From the NCBI GenBank assembly GCA_932182025.1, contig CAKNXK010000020.1:35933-99932 (forward strand): a DNA stretch of 64,000 nucleotides, in the 5' to 3' direction. The notes beneath the pieces are model-generated. The model was given only the letters and a program-made list of their open reading frames with translations, did not search any database and was not told where the DNA came from. Both the position numbers and the translations under genes were made by a program. The stretch's first letter is position 1. Each line of letters opens with the position of its first letter. Below are positions 33,037 through 41,695 of this stretch, piece by piece. The DNA comes from an uncultured Candidatus Melainabacteria bacterium (lineage in GTDB: Bacteria; Cyanobacteriota; Vampirovibrionia; Gastranaerophilales; Gastranaerophilaceae).

Positions 33037-34686
33037 ATGACAGAACAGACTCTTACCCCGATAATGCCCCTATCGAGCACATCAGACTCTATTTTGAAAG
33101 AAGCAAGAATGGCTCATGAGAGATATCTTATAAAGCAGCAAGATGCAGATTTAGAGCATGCAATTGAATGCTATATTGATGCGATTAAAAATAATCCTTC
33201 GATTTCAGAAGCTTATTATAGGTTGGCGAGTCTGTTATTAATTAAAGGTCAAATATCGGTTGAAGGTGCTTTGGAACAATGCAAAACGGCATTGAGTCTT
33301 GAGCCGAATAATCCAAACGCACATATATATACAGGGTATTTTCAATGTTTAAACGGTAATATGGAAGAGGCTGAAAAGGAATTTGCTCTCGCTATTTCTA
33401 ATTCCGGTAAAAACTCTGCTCGTCCGCGTTTGTTCTTGTCAAAAGTTTTGTTGAACAAGATTAAAGGTGATGGCAAGCATGTAAAAGACATGGTTAAGTT
33501 CCTTTATTACTTCTTATCAGGAAGCATGATGATTATGTGGGACTGCCCTTCTGTAAAAATGTTTTGTAAGTTTTTAGCCAATGATTTTTCAATCATGTCA
33601 TACAAAACTCTTGGCGAAACTTTTGAAAAAATGAAGTTGTTCCCATCTGCGCTGGAGGCTTATTCAAAAGGACTTGAAAAAACTTCTCAAAGCAACTTGT
33701 TCTATCAAAAGATGGGTGATTTGTCTTTGGAATGTAATAATATTGAGGCATCTCGTGAATGCTATAAAAGAGCTCATGAAGTTAATCCAAGTGATAGAGA
33801 AGTGCTGATTAAGCTTGCAACAATCAATCAGACATATTTCCCTGATGATGTTGATATGACAATTGAATACTATAATTCTCTTTTAGAATTTGGTATTGAT
33901 TTAGACAAAATTTATTATGAATTAGGTCATTTATATTTACAAAAATCGGATAAAATCCATGCCGTTTCTGCATTTAAACTTGCAGAAGAAATGAATCCTG
34001 AAAATCCATACTATAACAATTCATTGGCTTATGCTTATGTGAAAGCCGAACTTTATGACGATGCTATCGAGTATTATCAACAAGCGATTAAATTAAATCC
34101 TGATTCTGAATGGACTTCTATTGTTTGCCATGCTCTTGGTGCTATTTATGCTGAAATAAAAGAGAATTTTGAGGCGGCAGAAGCTACATTCAACGCTGGC
34201 ATTGTTTTAGATCCGAATAATATTGATATTCAATTGTCATTGGGCGATTTATTCATGGCTCAAAATGATTTGGATAAAGCTATTAAAACTTATTGTGATG
34301 CAATTACAACAGACCCGTTGAACTTTATGGCTTATGCAAAAGCAGGACTTGCTCTTTGGGAAAAAGACTATCTGGAAGAATCAATTGTTGCGTTCCACAA
34401 GTCAATTGAATTAAATCCTGATTTTGAAATCTCCCAAAATAATTTAGGCGTTGTTTATCTTGACGGTTTAGGTGATCCAAAAGAATCGATTGATTATTTC
34501 AAAAATGCAATAAATATTAATCCGAATTACACACTAGCATACTTCAACCTTGGTCGTGCTTATCAGGCAATTGGCGACAAAGCTCTTGCTGCTGAATATT
34601 ATCAGATGACAATGGATTTGAATAAAATCACGGAAGAATTATCTGATAAAGAAATTCGTAGCAGATTATATGATTTGTTTGAATAA
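33037..34686 (+). CDS. TPR-repeat protein
   Basis: 549 residues, about ten tetratricopeptide repeats (for example ISEAYYRLASLLLIKGQISVEGALEQCKTAL, NPYYNNSLAYAYVKAELYDDAIEYYQQAIKLNP, NYTLAYFNLGRAYQAIGDKALAAEYYQM, abbreviated here). A region around 150-195 without repeat consensus contains a hydrophobic stretch (VKFLYYFLSGSMMIMW). No signal peptide. TPR arrays serve as protein-binding scaffolds; related proteins work in pilus assembly or glycan transfer, but nothing fixes the role. CGGAG precedes the ATG. Confidence 0.88.
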   Translation: MTEQTLTPIMPLSSTSDSILKEARMAHERYLIKQQDADLEHAIECYIDAIKNNPSISEAYYRLASLLLIKGQISVEGALEQCKTALSLEPNNPNAHIYTGYFQCLNGNMEEAEKEFALAISNSGKNSARPRLFLSKVLLNKIKGDGKHVKDMVKFLYYFLSGSMMIMWDCPSVKMFCKFLANDFSIMSYKTLGETFEKMKLFPSALEAYSKGLEKTSQSNLFYQKMGDLSLECNNIEASRECYKRAHEVNPSDREVLIKLATINQTYFPDDVDMTIEYYNSLLEFGIDLDKIYYELGHLYLQKSDKIHAVSAFKLAEEMNPENPYYNNSLAYAYVKAELYDDAIEYYQQAIKLNPDSEWTSIVCHALGAIYAEIKENFEAAEATFNAGIVLDPNNIDIQLSLGDLFMAQNDLDKAIKTYCDAITTDPLNFMAYAKAGLALWEKDYLEESIVAFHKSIELNPDFEISQNNLGVVYLDGLGDPKESIDYFKNAININPNYTLAYFNLGRAYQAIGDKALAAEYYQMTMDLNKITEELSDKEIRSRLYDLFE

Positions 34687-34688
34687 TC

Positions 34689-35357
34689 TTATCTTACATC
34701 TAAAAATTTATGAACTTGAGGAATAAGTCTGACTTTTTTGTAGTGCTGTAAAAACTTATTCAGAATGCGTTCAATAAAATCCTTGCTTACACAAAATTCA
34801 TTGTCGCGCATTCTTGGCTGTAAGATTATTTCAATGCCATATTTTGCGCCTAGTTTGCAGGTTTTTATAATTTCTTCCTGTGTAATATTTTCGTCAAAAA
34901 CAACTTTTGCAAAAAGTTTCTTTTGAGTAGCTGTTTCAAAGAAACTGTCATGCTCATCCCAAAGGTCGCTTATTCCTGTACAACTTGGAAGTTTAATATC
35001 AGCTGAAATATAATCTATGTAATCAATAACTTCTTTTAGCTCCCCTGAAAGAGTTGCATTGGTTTCTAAATAAACAGGAAGCGGACAGTGAAAAAGCAGT
35101 TTTTTAAGAAAGCCGGTATTTAGAAGTGGTTCACCTCCGGTTAAGGAAACAGAATGACAATCCGAGTTCTTTTTCATTATTTCCAGAATTTCGTCAATAG
35201 AATACTCTTTTGCACCTTTTCTGTCAAAATCAGTGTCGCAATATTCACAATGAAGATTGCAGCCGCAAAATCTTATGAAAAGCTGTTTGTACCCAATATA
35301 AGGGCCTTCTCCTTGAATTGATGTAAAAATTTCTTTAATTACTGCCTTATCTGTCAT
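34689..35357 (-). CDS. queE: 7-carboxy-7-deazaguanine synthase
   Basis: 222 residues. Radical SAM enzyme of queuosine/preQ1 synthesis, converting carboxytetrahydropterin to 7-carboxy-7-deazaguanine. Seen: IFTSIQGEGPYIGYKQLFIRF, cluster motif CNLHCEYC (CX3CX2C, about 34-41), SLTGGEPLL, YLETNAT and the C-terminal LIPQVHKFL. The start overlaps the end of the DnaJ-like gene by 11 bases. No queC, queD or queF is in the window. Confidence 0.94.
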   Translation of the reverse strand: MTDKAVIKEIFTSIQGEGPYIGYKQLFIRFCGCNLHCEYCDTDFDRKGAKEYSIDEILEIMKKNSDCHSVSLTGGEPLLNTGFLKKLLFHCPLPVYLETNATLSGELKEVIDYIDYISADIKLPSCTGISDLWDEHDSFFETATQKKLFAKVVFDENITQEEIIKTCKLGAKYGIEIILQPRMRDNEFCVSKDFIERILNKFLQHYKKVRLIPQVHKFLDVR

Positions 35358-36342
35358 ATAAATTTTCTCTTACATTCCCTGATGAAATTTCTTCCAATTT
35401 CTTATATAGAGCTATTTCTGCATCTGTTAAGTTTTTTGGAATACGGATTTCTACAGTAATAATCATATCACCAACTTTTTCATTTTGCACTATGCCGCAT
35501 CCTGCAAGACGAATTTTTTGTCCGTTTTGTGTGTTTGGAACGATTTTTACTGTAACACATCCATTAATAGTGCAAACTTTTATATTTGCACCAAGAACAG
35601 CTTCTGATGGTGTGATAGGAATAGTTTTGAGAATGTTAAGACCTTCTGTTTTATAAGTAGGTGTTTCTTTAATATGAACCGTAATATACAAATCACCGTT
35701 TCTACCGCCTTCGGTGCTAGCTTTACCTTCGCCGGCAAGTCTGATTTTTGAGCCGTTTTTTATTTCAGCAGGGATTTTTACGGTGAATTTTTTGTAATTA
35801 GTTTCTTCACCTTTTCCATGACAGTGTGAGCAAATTCCGCCATTTACGAATCTTTTGCCACTGCATTTAGGACAAGTTTGGGTTTGAAGCATGTTTATTG
35901 TTTTTGTAGCACCGCTCATTGCTTCAAATACAGAAATTTCTACATCTGTGTGGATATCTTCGCCGCGTTTAGGCTGTGATGCGGTGTCGTTTCTGTAAGA
36001 AGTTTCGCGTTTCCTTTTAGATAGAAAATCTTCCCAAGTAAAATAAAAACCGCGTTTGTCTTCGTGTTCTTCTGTTTTAGAAGATTTGGTTTGATGCTGC
36101 GTTTTTGCACCTTCTTTTGCGTACGAATAAAAGCGTCGAGCGCGGTCGTATTCATCTTTTTTGATTTTATTAGATAAAATTTCATAAGCTTCGTTGATTT
36201 CTTTGAACTTTGAAAGAACATCAGGGGTATTACCTGCAACATCAGGATGCCATTTTCTAGCAAGCTTACGATAAGCTGACTTTATGTTTTCGGCAGATTC
36301 AAACTCCGCGATGCCGAGAATTTTATAATAATCTTTAGTCAT
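35347..36342 (-). CDS. DnaJ-family co-chaperone with reduced zinc domain
   Basis: 331 residues. J domain at 1-70 with the HPD motif (KWHPDVAGN) that stimulates DnaK, a linker without a clear Gly/Phe region, then a cysteine region with only two CXXCXGXG-like units (CPKCSGKR and CSHCHGKGEE, about 158-180) where DnaJ has four, then the C-terminal client-binding domain (IKNGSKIRLAGEGKAS). It is therefore between DnaJ and CbpA in layout. Overlaps queE by 11 bases. It is unlikely to be the main DnaJ, which normally lies with dnaK. Confidence 0.88.
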   Translation of the reverse strand: MTKDYYKILGIAEFESAENIKSAYRKLARKWHPDVAGNTPDVLSKFKEINEAYEILSNKIKKDEYDRARRFYSYAKEGAKTQHQTKSSKTEEHEDKRGFYFTWEDFLSKRKRETSYRNDTASQPKRGEDIHTDVEISVFEAMSGATKTINMLQTQTCPKCSGKRFVNGGICSHCHGKGEETNYKKFTVKIPAEIKNGSKIRLAGEGKASTEGGRNGDLYITVHIKETPTYKTEGLNILKTIPITPSEAVLGANIKVCTINGCVTVKIVPNTQNGQKIRLAGCGIVQNEKVGDMIITVEIRIPKNLTDAEIALYKKLEEISSGNVRENLYDR

Positions 36343-36435
36343 ACTTTAGATTTAATGACGCGATTAAAAAAGTCAACGGATAGTAGGATAAAAATTTTTA
36401 ATGTGTTAGAATTATTCTAAAAAAGGTATAAGAAA

Positions 36436-36918
36436 ATGAGAGAAGAACTATTATCATTAATTGAAAAAAATAGCAGAATTGGGGTAAATGAACTTGCAAT
36501 TCTTTTGGGAAGAGAAGAAATTGATGTAGCTAACGAGCTTGCGAAGCTTGAATCAGAGGGTGTTATTTGCGGCTACCATACATTGATAAATTGGGATAAA
36601 ACTTCTATTGAAAAGGTAACTGCGCTTATTGAGGTTAAAGTAACTCCTCAACGCGGTCAAGGCTTTGATAAAATTGCAGAACGCATTTATAACTATCCGG
36701 AGGTTCGTGCTGTTTACTTGATTTCAGGCGGATATGACCTTCTTATTACTCTTGAAGAAAAATCTTTAAAAGAGATTGCAGGATTTGTTTCTGATAAATT
36801 ATCAACTCTTGATAGTGTTTTATCTACTGCAACCCATTTTGTTCTAAAAAAATATAAAGACCATGGTACTGTATTTGACAAAGGTCATGAAGACGAGCGT
36901 GAGGTTGTTTCACCATGA
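36436..36918 (+). CDS. Lrp/AsnC-family transcriptional regulator
   Basis: 160 residues: N-terminal winged helix-turn-helix (IEKNSRIGVNELAILLGREEIDVANELAKLESEGVICGYHTLINW) and C-terminal RAM/ligand-binding domain (VRAVYLISGGYDLLITLEEKS). These proteins sense amino acids and form octamers. The stop overlaps the start of an aminotransferase gene by four bases (ATGA), so it probably regulates or senses the product of that enzyme. Contains an in-frame ATTTACCCC nonamer (Gly-Val-Asn) in the recognition region. Confidence 0.92.
   Translation: MREELLSLIEKNSRIGVNELAILLGREEIDVANELAKLESEGVICGYHTLINWDKTSIEKVTALIEVKVTPQRGQGFDKIAERIYNYPEVRAVYLISGGYDLLITLEEKSLKEIAGFVSDKLSTLDSVLSTATHFVLKKYKDHGTVFDKGHEDEREVVSP
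36481..36489 (-). repeat. ATTTACCCC nonamer, copy 10
   Basis: Exact minus-strand copy inside the Lrp-family gene, read there as Gly-Val-Asn. Confidence 0.7.
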
Positions 36919-38081
36919 CAAAAGAACTTTCGCATGTTGTTCAAAGTCTTAAACCATCAGGTATTCGTAAATTCTTTGATATTGTTTCTGAGATGAAAGA
37001 TGCCATTTCTTTGGGTGTTGGTGAACCTGATTTCGATACTCCTTGGCATATTCGTGACGAGGGAATTTATGCTTTGGAAAGAGGTAAAACTTTTTATACT
37101 TCTAATTCCGGCATAAAAGAGTTAAGAGAAGAAATTTGTAAATACCAAAAACGTCATCAGGGTTTAAATTACAATCCTATGACAGATGTGCTTGTAACTG
37201 TTGGCGGTTCAGAGGCTATTGATATCGGGTTAAGAGCAATTGTTAATCCTGGAGATGAAGTTATAATCCCTCAGCCGGCGTATGTTTCTTATGAACCCTG
37301 TGCGCTATTAGCTGGCGCTAAGCCTGTTATTATTGATTTGAAACCTGAAAACGAATTTCGTTTGACTCCGGAAGAGCTGGAAAATGCAATTACTGAAAAA
37401 TCAAAAGTTTTAATTCTTGCTTATCCAAACAATCCGACGGGTGCGATTATGGAGCGCGAGGATTTGGAAAAAATTGCAAAAATAATTATTAAGCATGACT
37501 TGTATGTAATTTCGGATGAGATTTACAGTGCTTTGACTTACAAAGGGGAACACGTTTCAATAGCTTCTTTGGACGGGATGCAGGATAGAACAGTTCTTAT
37601 TAACGGGTTTTCAAAATCTTATGCTATGACTGGCTGGCGTTTAGGTTATGCTTGCGGGTCGGAAAAAATTATTAAGCAGATGACGAAAATTCATCAATTT
37701 GCAATAATGTGTGCACCTACAACTAGTCAGTATGCAGCAGTAGAGGCTTTAAAACATGGCGATAACGACGTTAAAACTATGTGTGAAGCTTATAACCAGC
37801 GCAGAAGATTTTTGCTAAATGCTTTCAAGGAAATGAATTTGGAATGTTTTGAGCCATACGGAGCATTCTATGTATTCCCTTGTATTAAAGAATTTGGAAT
37901 GTCTTCTGTTGAGTTTGCTACTCGTTTTCTTGAAGAAGAAAAAGTTGCAGCAGTCCCTGGGGATGCTTTTGGCGCAAGTGGAGAAGGTTTTTTAAGAATA
38001 TCTTATGCTTATTCTCTCGATAATCTAAAGATTGCAATGGAAAGATTAAAAAACTTTATTACTCGCTTAAGAAATCTATAA
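36915..38081 (+). CDS. class I aminotransferase
   Basis: 388 residues, fold-type I PLP aminotransferase (AspC/AlaA/aromatic subgroup). PLP Lys234 is in NGFSKSYAMTGWRLGY, with Asp201 in ISDEIYSALTY, ILAYPNNPTGAIM, and the C-terminal Arg in GFLRISYAYS that binds the substrate carboxylate. Known relatives transaminate aspartate, alanine or aromatic amino acids with 2-oxoglutarate. Coupled to the upstream Lrp-type regulator. Its 3' end overlaps the convergent isocitrate dehydrogenase gene by 23 bases. Confidence 0.92.
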   Translation: MTKELSHVVQSLKPSGIRKFFDIVSEMKDAISLGVGEPDFDTPWHIRDEGIYALERGKTFYTSNSGIKELREEICKYQKRHQGLNYNPMTDVLVTVGGSEAIDIGLRAIVNPGDEVIIPQPAYVSYEPCALLAGAKPVIIDLKPENEFRLTPEELENAITEKSKVLILAYPNNPTGAIMEREDLEKIAKIIIKHDLYVISDEIYSALTYKGEHVSIASLDGMQDRTVLINGFSKSYAMTGWRLGYACGSEKIIKQMTKIHQFAIMCAPTTSQYAAVEALKHGDNDVKTMCEAYNQRRRFLLNAFKEMNLECFEPYGAFYVFPCIKEFGMSSVEFATRFLEEEKVAAVPGDAFGASGEGFLRISYAYSLDNLKIAMERLKNFITRLRNL

Positions 38082-39057
38082 TTGTATTTGTAAACTCTCT
38101 ACAAGAAGCATTTCCGCCTAAATCAGCGGTTTTTATTCCAGCTTCAAGAGTTTTAAATAAAGCTGATTTTATTCTTTCTCCTGCCTCTTTTTCTCCTATA
38201 TAATTAAGCATTTCTATTGCAGACATAAGCATAGCAGTAGGGTTTGCTTTGTCTTGACCTGCAATATCAGGAGCAGAGCCGTGAACAGGTTCAAAAACTG
38301 CATAATCTTTTCCTATATTTGCACCTTGAGCAATTCCTAATCCGCCGATTAGTCCGGCGCACAGGTCAGAAACTATGTCTCCGTATAGGTTTGGCAGTAA
38401 TAATACATCAAACTGGTTAGGGTTTTGAACAAGCTGCATACAGCAGTTGTCAACCAATATTTCTCTAAAATCTAATTGTGGATATTTAGCAGCTATTTCT
38501 CTTGCACATTCTAAGAATAGTCCGTCAGAGAGTTTGCAAATATTAGCTTTTGTAACAACACAGACTTCTTTCCTATTGTTTTTTATTGCATAATCAAATG
38601 CAAATTCTGCGATTCTTAAAGAAGCTTTTCTTGTTATTATTTTAATACTTTCTGCAGTATCTTCATCAACTTGTCTTTCAATACCTGCATATAAATCTTC
38701 TGTATTTTCACGAACAACAACTATGTCAACATTATCAAATCTTGTTTTTATATTAGGCAAATTGTAGCAAGGCCTTAAGTTTGCGTATAAATCCAAGTCT
38801 TTCCTAAGTTGTACATTTACAGAGCGAAATCCTTTTCCTATTGGAGTTGTAACCGGTGATTTTAACGCTACACCGGTTCTTTTAACAGATTTCAGAACTC
38901 TATCGGGTAATGGAACGCCTTCTGTTTCAATAACATCGGCACCTGCAGTTTGAATATCCCAATCTATTTCTACACCTGCAGCTTGAATTATCTTTACTAC
39001 AGCATCGGATATTTCCGGTCCGATTCCATCTCCACGAATTAATGTAACTTGTTTCAT
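38059..39057 (-). CDS. icd: isocitrate dehydrogenase (NAD-type, IDH3-like)
   Basis: 332 residues of the isocitrate/isopropylmalate dehydrogenase family: LIRGDGIGPEI, RSVNVQLRKDLDLYANLRPCYNLP, VVRENTEDLYAGIE, KANICKLSDGLFLE, LLPNLYGDIVSDLCAGLIGG and FEPVHGSAPDIAG. The NVQLRKDLDLYANLRP and ENTEDLYAGIE segments resemble isocitrate dehydrogenase more than LeuB, which has RxxxDLFANLRP with a different loop. It oxidises isocitrate to 2-oxoglutarate, the substrate of the KorDABC enzyme encoded nearby. Start overlaps the upstream TSCPD gene by four bases. Confidence 0.85.
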   Translation of the reverse strand: MKQVTLIRGDGIGPEISDAVVKIIQAAGVEIDWDIQTAGADVIETEGVPLPDRVLKSVKRTGVALKSPVTTPIGKGFRSVNVQLRKDLDLYANLRPCYNLPNIKTRFDNVDIVVVRENTEDLYAGIERQVDEDTAESIKIITRKASLRIAEFAFDYAIKNNRKEVCVVTKANICKLSDGLFLECAREIAAKYPQLDFREILVDNCCMQLVQNPNQFDVLLLPNLYGDIVSDLCAGLIGGLGIAQGANIGKDYAVFEPVHGSAPDIAGQDKANPTAMLMSAIEMLNYIGEKEAGERIKSALFKTLEAGIKTADLGGNASCREFTNTIIDFLSE

Positions 39058-39356
39058 GCTCTAACCTTTTGTTTCTCTTCAATATATGCTTTTAGTCCGA
39101 TTGTCATTTGGTCCGGACAACTGGTAGGTCTTTTCCCGCATGGAATTCCTTGAAGTTTTGGAATGATATCATTTATATTCATACCTCTAACTAGCATTCC
39201 AATCCCGCTAAGATTTCCGGCACAGCCGCCAACGAATTCTACATCTTCGATAATATCATCTTTAATCCTAAATTGCATCATTTTGCTGCAAACACCTTTG
39301 GGCTGAAATTGAACAATATCAACACTATTAACACTTTTTATAACTATATCGCTCAT
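39054..39356 (-). CDS. TSCPD-domain protein
   Basis: 100 residues with FVGGCAGNLSGIGMLVRGM and the PTSCPDQ signature for which the domain is named; the remaining cysteines (KGVCSKM, GIPCGKR) probably complete a metal site. The domain also occurs at the C-terminus of vitamin B12-dependent ribonucleotide reductases. Biochemical role unknown. It opens the operon with isocitrate dehydrogenase, behind a clear promoter, and AGGAG precedes the ATG. Confidence 0.85.
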   Translation of the reverse strand: MSDIVIKSVNSVDIVQFQPKGVCSKMMQFRIKDDIIEDVEFVGGCAGNLSGIGMLVRGMNINDIIPKLQGIPCGKRPTSCPDQMTIGLKAYIEEKQKVRA

Positions 39357-39380
39357 ATAATAAACTCCTCTCGTTACTTT

Positions 39381-39410
39381 ATTATATCATGCTATAGTTA
39401 TTTATTTCAA
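39381..39410 (-). promoter_or_regulatory. promoter of the TSCPD-icd operon
   Basis: On the minus strand: TTGAAA (39405-39410), 18-base spacer, TATAAT (39381-39386). The -35 box lies inside the end of the upstream gene. Confidence 0.7.
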
Positions 39411-39995
39411 ATAAGTATTGTAGATATTTGTATATAAATTAGCTGCAGCAGCGGCATTACTCTTCTTCGAGTATTCTAACACTGCATTAAGCCCTTTTGG
39501 TGTAATCACTCCGTCTGCTTTTATCGGGTCGGTTGAATCTTTGCTTAAAATATCAGCTGCAACAATATTTGTTGCATACTCAGAGTTATCAATTTTACCA
39601 TCTTTGTTGATATCTAATGGCTCTGCAGTCATTGTATCATCGATTAAGTATCTGTGTTCAAACTCTTCAACCGAAAGTTCTTTTTCTCCCATTTCTTCTT
39701 CTGCAGCTGCGAGCAAAGAGTCTTTATCAAACTTTTCTTCCGGCATGTAACGATATTCATATTCTAACGGTGGTAACGATGCTAAATAAGCATCATTTTC
39801 GTTTGCGAAATTCTCAAGAGCTTCTATATTGTTTGTATTGGCTTCTTCGGTTGAGCGAAAGTCAAGAATTGGTGCAGGCTTATGTTTATCATTAACTAAT
39901 GGCGCTTCCATGTGCTGCAAATGATTTTCTACTGCGTTTCTTCCGTAGTTGTCGTATTTCCCGTTTGCACCGTTTACTTGAAAAGTCATAGTCAA
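39402..39995 (-). CDS. EF-hand-containing protein, unknown
   Basis: 197 residues. A canonical calcium-binding EF loop, DINKDGKIDNSE, lies at about 130-141; a second, weaker acidic loop (DSTDPIKADGVITPKGL) follows, so the C-terminal third may be an EF-hand pair. The N-terminal part is Asn/Glu-rich and disordered-looking, without signal peptide or membrane span. Proteins of this design (short disordered head, single EF pair) are common in Melainabacteria as I recall, function unknown. Leftward, upstream of the TSCPD operon promoter. Confidence 0.75.
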   Translation of the reverse strand: MTMTFQVNGANGKYDNYGRNAVENHLQHMEAPLVNDKHKPAPILDFRSTEEANTNNIEALENFANENDAYLASLPPLEYEYRYMPEEKFDKDSLLAAAEEEMGEKELSVEEFEHRYLIDDTMTAEPLDINKDGKIDNSEYATNIVAADILSKDSTDPIKADGVITPKGLNAVLEYSKKSNAAAAANLYTNIYNTYLK

Positions 39996-40096
39996 TTACC
40001 TCCACACAAAATTTTATATTATTATAAAACCCTGCAAGTAAAAAATATTGCTAAAATCCTTTACAAAAGTTAATTATTAGATTTATAATAATAGTT

Positions 40097-40828
40097 ATGA
40101 TTAGTTTTCTAGGAAAATGTATACAGAACCTGTATTTGAGTACAAAGTATACTTTGTCAGGGCGCTCGAGGTTTGCATCTGTTATATCACAGGCGGCTGC
40201 TATAAGCTATGACTCATTAATTATATCGCTTGTAATTGTATTTGTTTCAGCGGCTGTTATTGCTATTCAGGTTTCAAAACAATTTCTTATGACCGGTGCT
40301 GAAGCTTATGTTGGCGGTTCAATAGCTGTTGTAATGATTAGAGAAATTGCACCGGGGTTTGTTGCGCTTGCTATTGGTGCACGTGCAGGAACTGCTATTT
40401 CTGCAGAAATTGCTAATATGAAAGTAACTTCACAGGTTGATGCTATTAAAACTTTAAAAGTTGATCCTGTTGGATATTATTTTTCTCCAAGAATTATCGC
40501 TGCTGCAATTACGGTTCCTATGGTTGTTTTAATAGCAGAATTAGTTGGTATTTTGGGCGGTTTGGTCGTTTCAAATCATACAATAGGGCTTCATCCTGCA
40601 AGATATATTAATTCTGTTTGGCTCTGGCTGAGTACTAAAGATATTTATATTAGTCTTTTGAAAGCATTTGTTTTTGGAAGTCTTATCGCACTTGTTTGTG
40701 CAACTCAAGGTTATGAAACAACAGGCGGAGCTAAAGACGTAGGTATTTCTACAACAAAAGCTGCTGTGCTTTCTACGGTATATATGTTGATAGCAGATTT
40801 TGTTATTAATATTATATTCTACCTGTAA
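40097..40828 (+). CDS. mlaE: MlaE-family ABC transporter permease
   Basis: 243 residues, five to six membrane spans. Family blocks AIQVSKQFLMTGAEAYVGGSIAVVMIREIAPGFVALAIGARAGTAISAEIANMKVTSQVDAI (the coupling region with EIANMK...QVDA, abbreviated here), then a typical GYETTGGAKDVG loop. MlaE forms the permease of a phospholipid transporter linking inner and outer membranes, supporting a diderm envelope. The partner ATPase and MCE proteins are not adjacent. A sigma factor gene follows 33 bases later. Confidence 0.92.
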   Translation: MISFLGKCIQNLYLSTKYTLSGRSRFASVISQAAAISYDSLIISLVIVFVSAAVIAIQVSKQFLMTGAEAYVGGSIAVVMIREIAPGFVALAIGARAGTAISAEIANMKVTSQVDAIKTLKVDPVGYYFSPRIIAAAITVPMVVLIAELVGILGGLVVSNHTIGLHPARYINSVWLWLSTKDIYISLLKAFVFGSLIALVCATQGYETTGGAKDVGISTTKAAVLSTVYMLIADFVINIIFYL

Positions 40829-40861
40829 GAACAGTTATATTTATGCTATTATATTCTTAAG

Positions 40862-41695
40862 ATGTCAAAGAACATGCCTAATAATGATGTTTACGGAGAG
40901 ATTTCTGAGTGGCTTGATACTTACCACTCATCTGATGATGAGCGTAAAAAGGTTGAGATAAAAACCAGAATCGTTTCTTATATGGTTCCTGTGGTTAAGA
41001 ATATTGCAAGAACTATTGCAAGACGTTCTTATGACCCTATTGACGATATGACTCAAGCAGGTTATATAGGTCTGCTTAAGGCTATTGACAGATATTCTAA
41101 AGAAAAAAATGATAATTTTAGAGTTTATGCAGGTTACTTTATTATTGGTGAAATGAAACATTTTCTTCGTGATAAGTTAAATATGATTAGAGTTCCTGCT
41201 CATATACAAGAACTTGTTATTCGTATAAATAATTTTACAAAAGACCTGACTCAGGAAGAACTCTTTGAACTAACTAGTGAAGATGTTGCTTCAGCACTTG
41301 ATATTTCTGCAAAGAAAGTTGATTTTGCTCTTCAGATGGATAGAAGAAAATCAACAATATCACTTGAAGAAGTGTTTAAGTATAGTGATGATAGCTTAGG
41401 TTATGAAGAAGTTATCGCTTATGACGATTATCAAAAACAGCTTGAATATGCGGATATTAAAATTATCTTTGATGAAGTTGTTAATAAACTTCCTCCGGAA
41501 GAGAGGGTTTTGCTTGATATGTATTATAAGCAGGATATGAGTCAAAAAGAGATTGCAGATGCTCTTCAAGTTTCTCAAATGGGTGTGTCAAGAAAAATGA
41601 AAAGTCTTTTTGGCTTGATATCAGATTTTGTATGGGAAAATCCTGAGTTTCGTAAACGTATGCAAAGGGATATAAATGGATTCATTGCTGAATAA
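40862..41695 (+). CDS. sigma factor of the SigB/SigF/FliA type (group 3)
   Basis: 277 residues. Region 2 (VKNIARTIARRSYDPIDDMTQAGYIGLLKAIDRY, FRVYAGYFIIGEMKHFLRD), region 3 (IRVPAHIQELVIRINNFTKDL) and region 4 (LPPEERVLLDMYYKQDMSQKEIADALQVSQMGVSRKMKSL). The layout is that of Bacillus SigB/F and cyanobacterial SigF, which in Synechocystis controls pili. Overlapping by 20 bases with the prepilin peptidase gene supports a pilus role here, though this is by analogy. No anti-sigma factor gene is adjacent. Confidence 0.9.
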   Translation: MSKNMPNNDVYGEISEWLDTYHSSDDERKKVEIKTRIVSYMVPVVKNIARTIARRSYDPIDDMTQAGYIGLLKAIDRYSKEKNDNFRVYAGYFIIGEMKHFLRDKLNMIRVPAHIQELVIRINNFTKDLTQEELFELTSEDVASALDISAKKVDFALQMDRRKSTISLEEVFKYSDDSLGYEEVIAYDDYQKQLEYADIKIIFDEVVNKLPPEERVLLDMYYKQDMSQKEIADALQVSQMGVSRKMKSLFGLISDFVWENPEFRKRMQRDINGFIAE

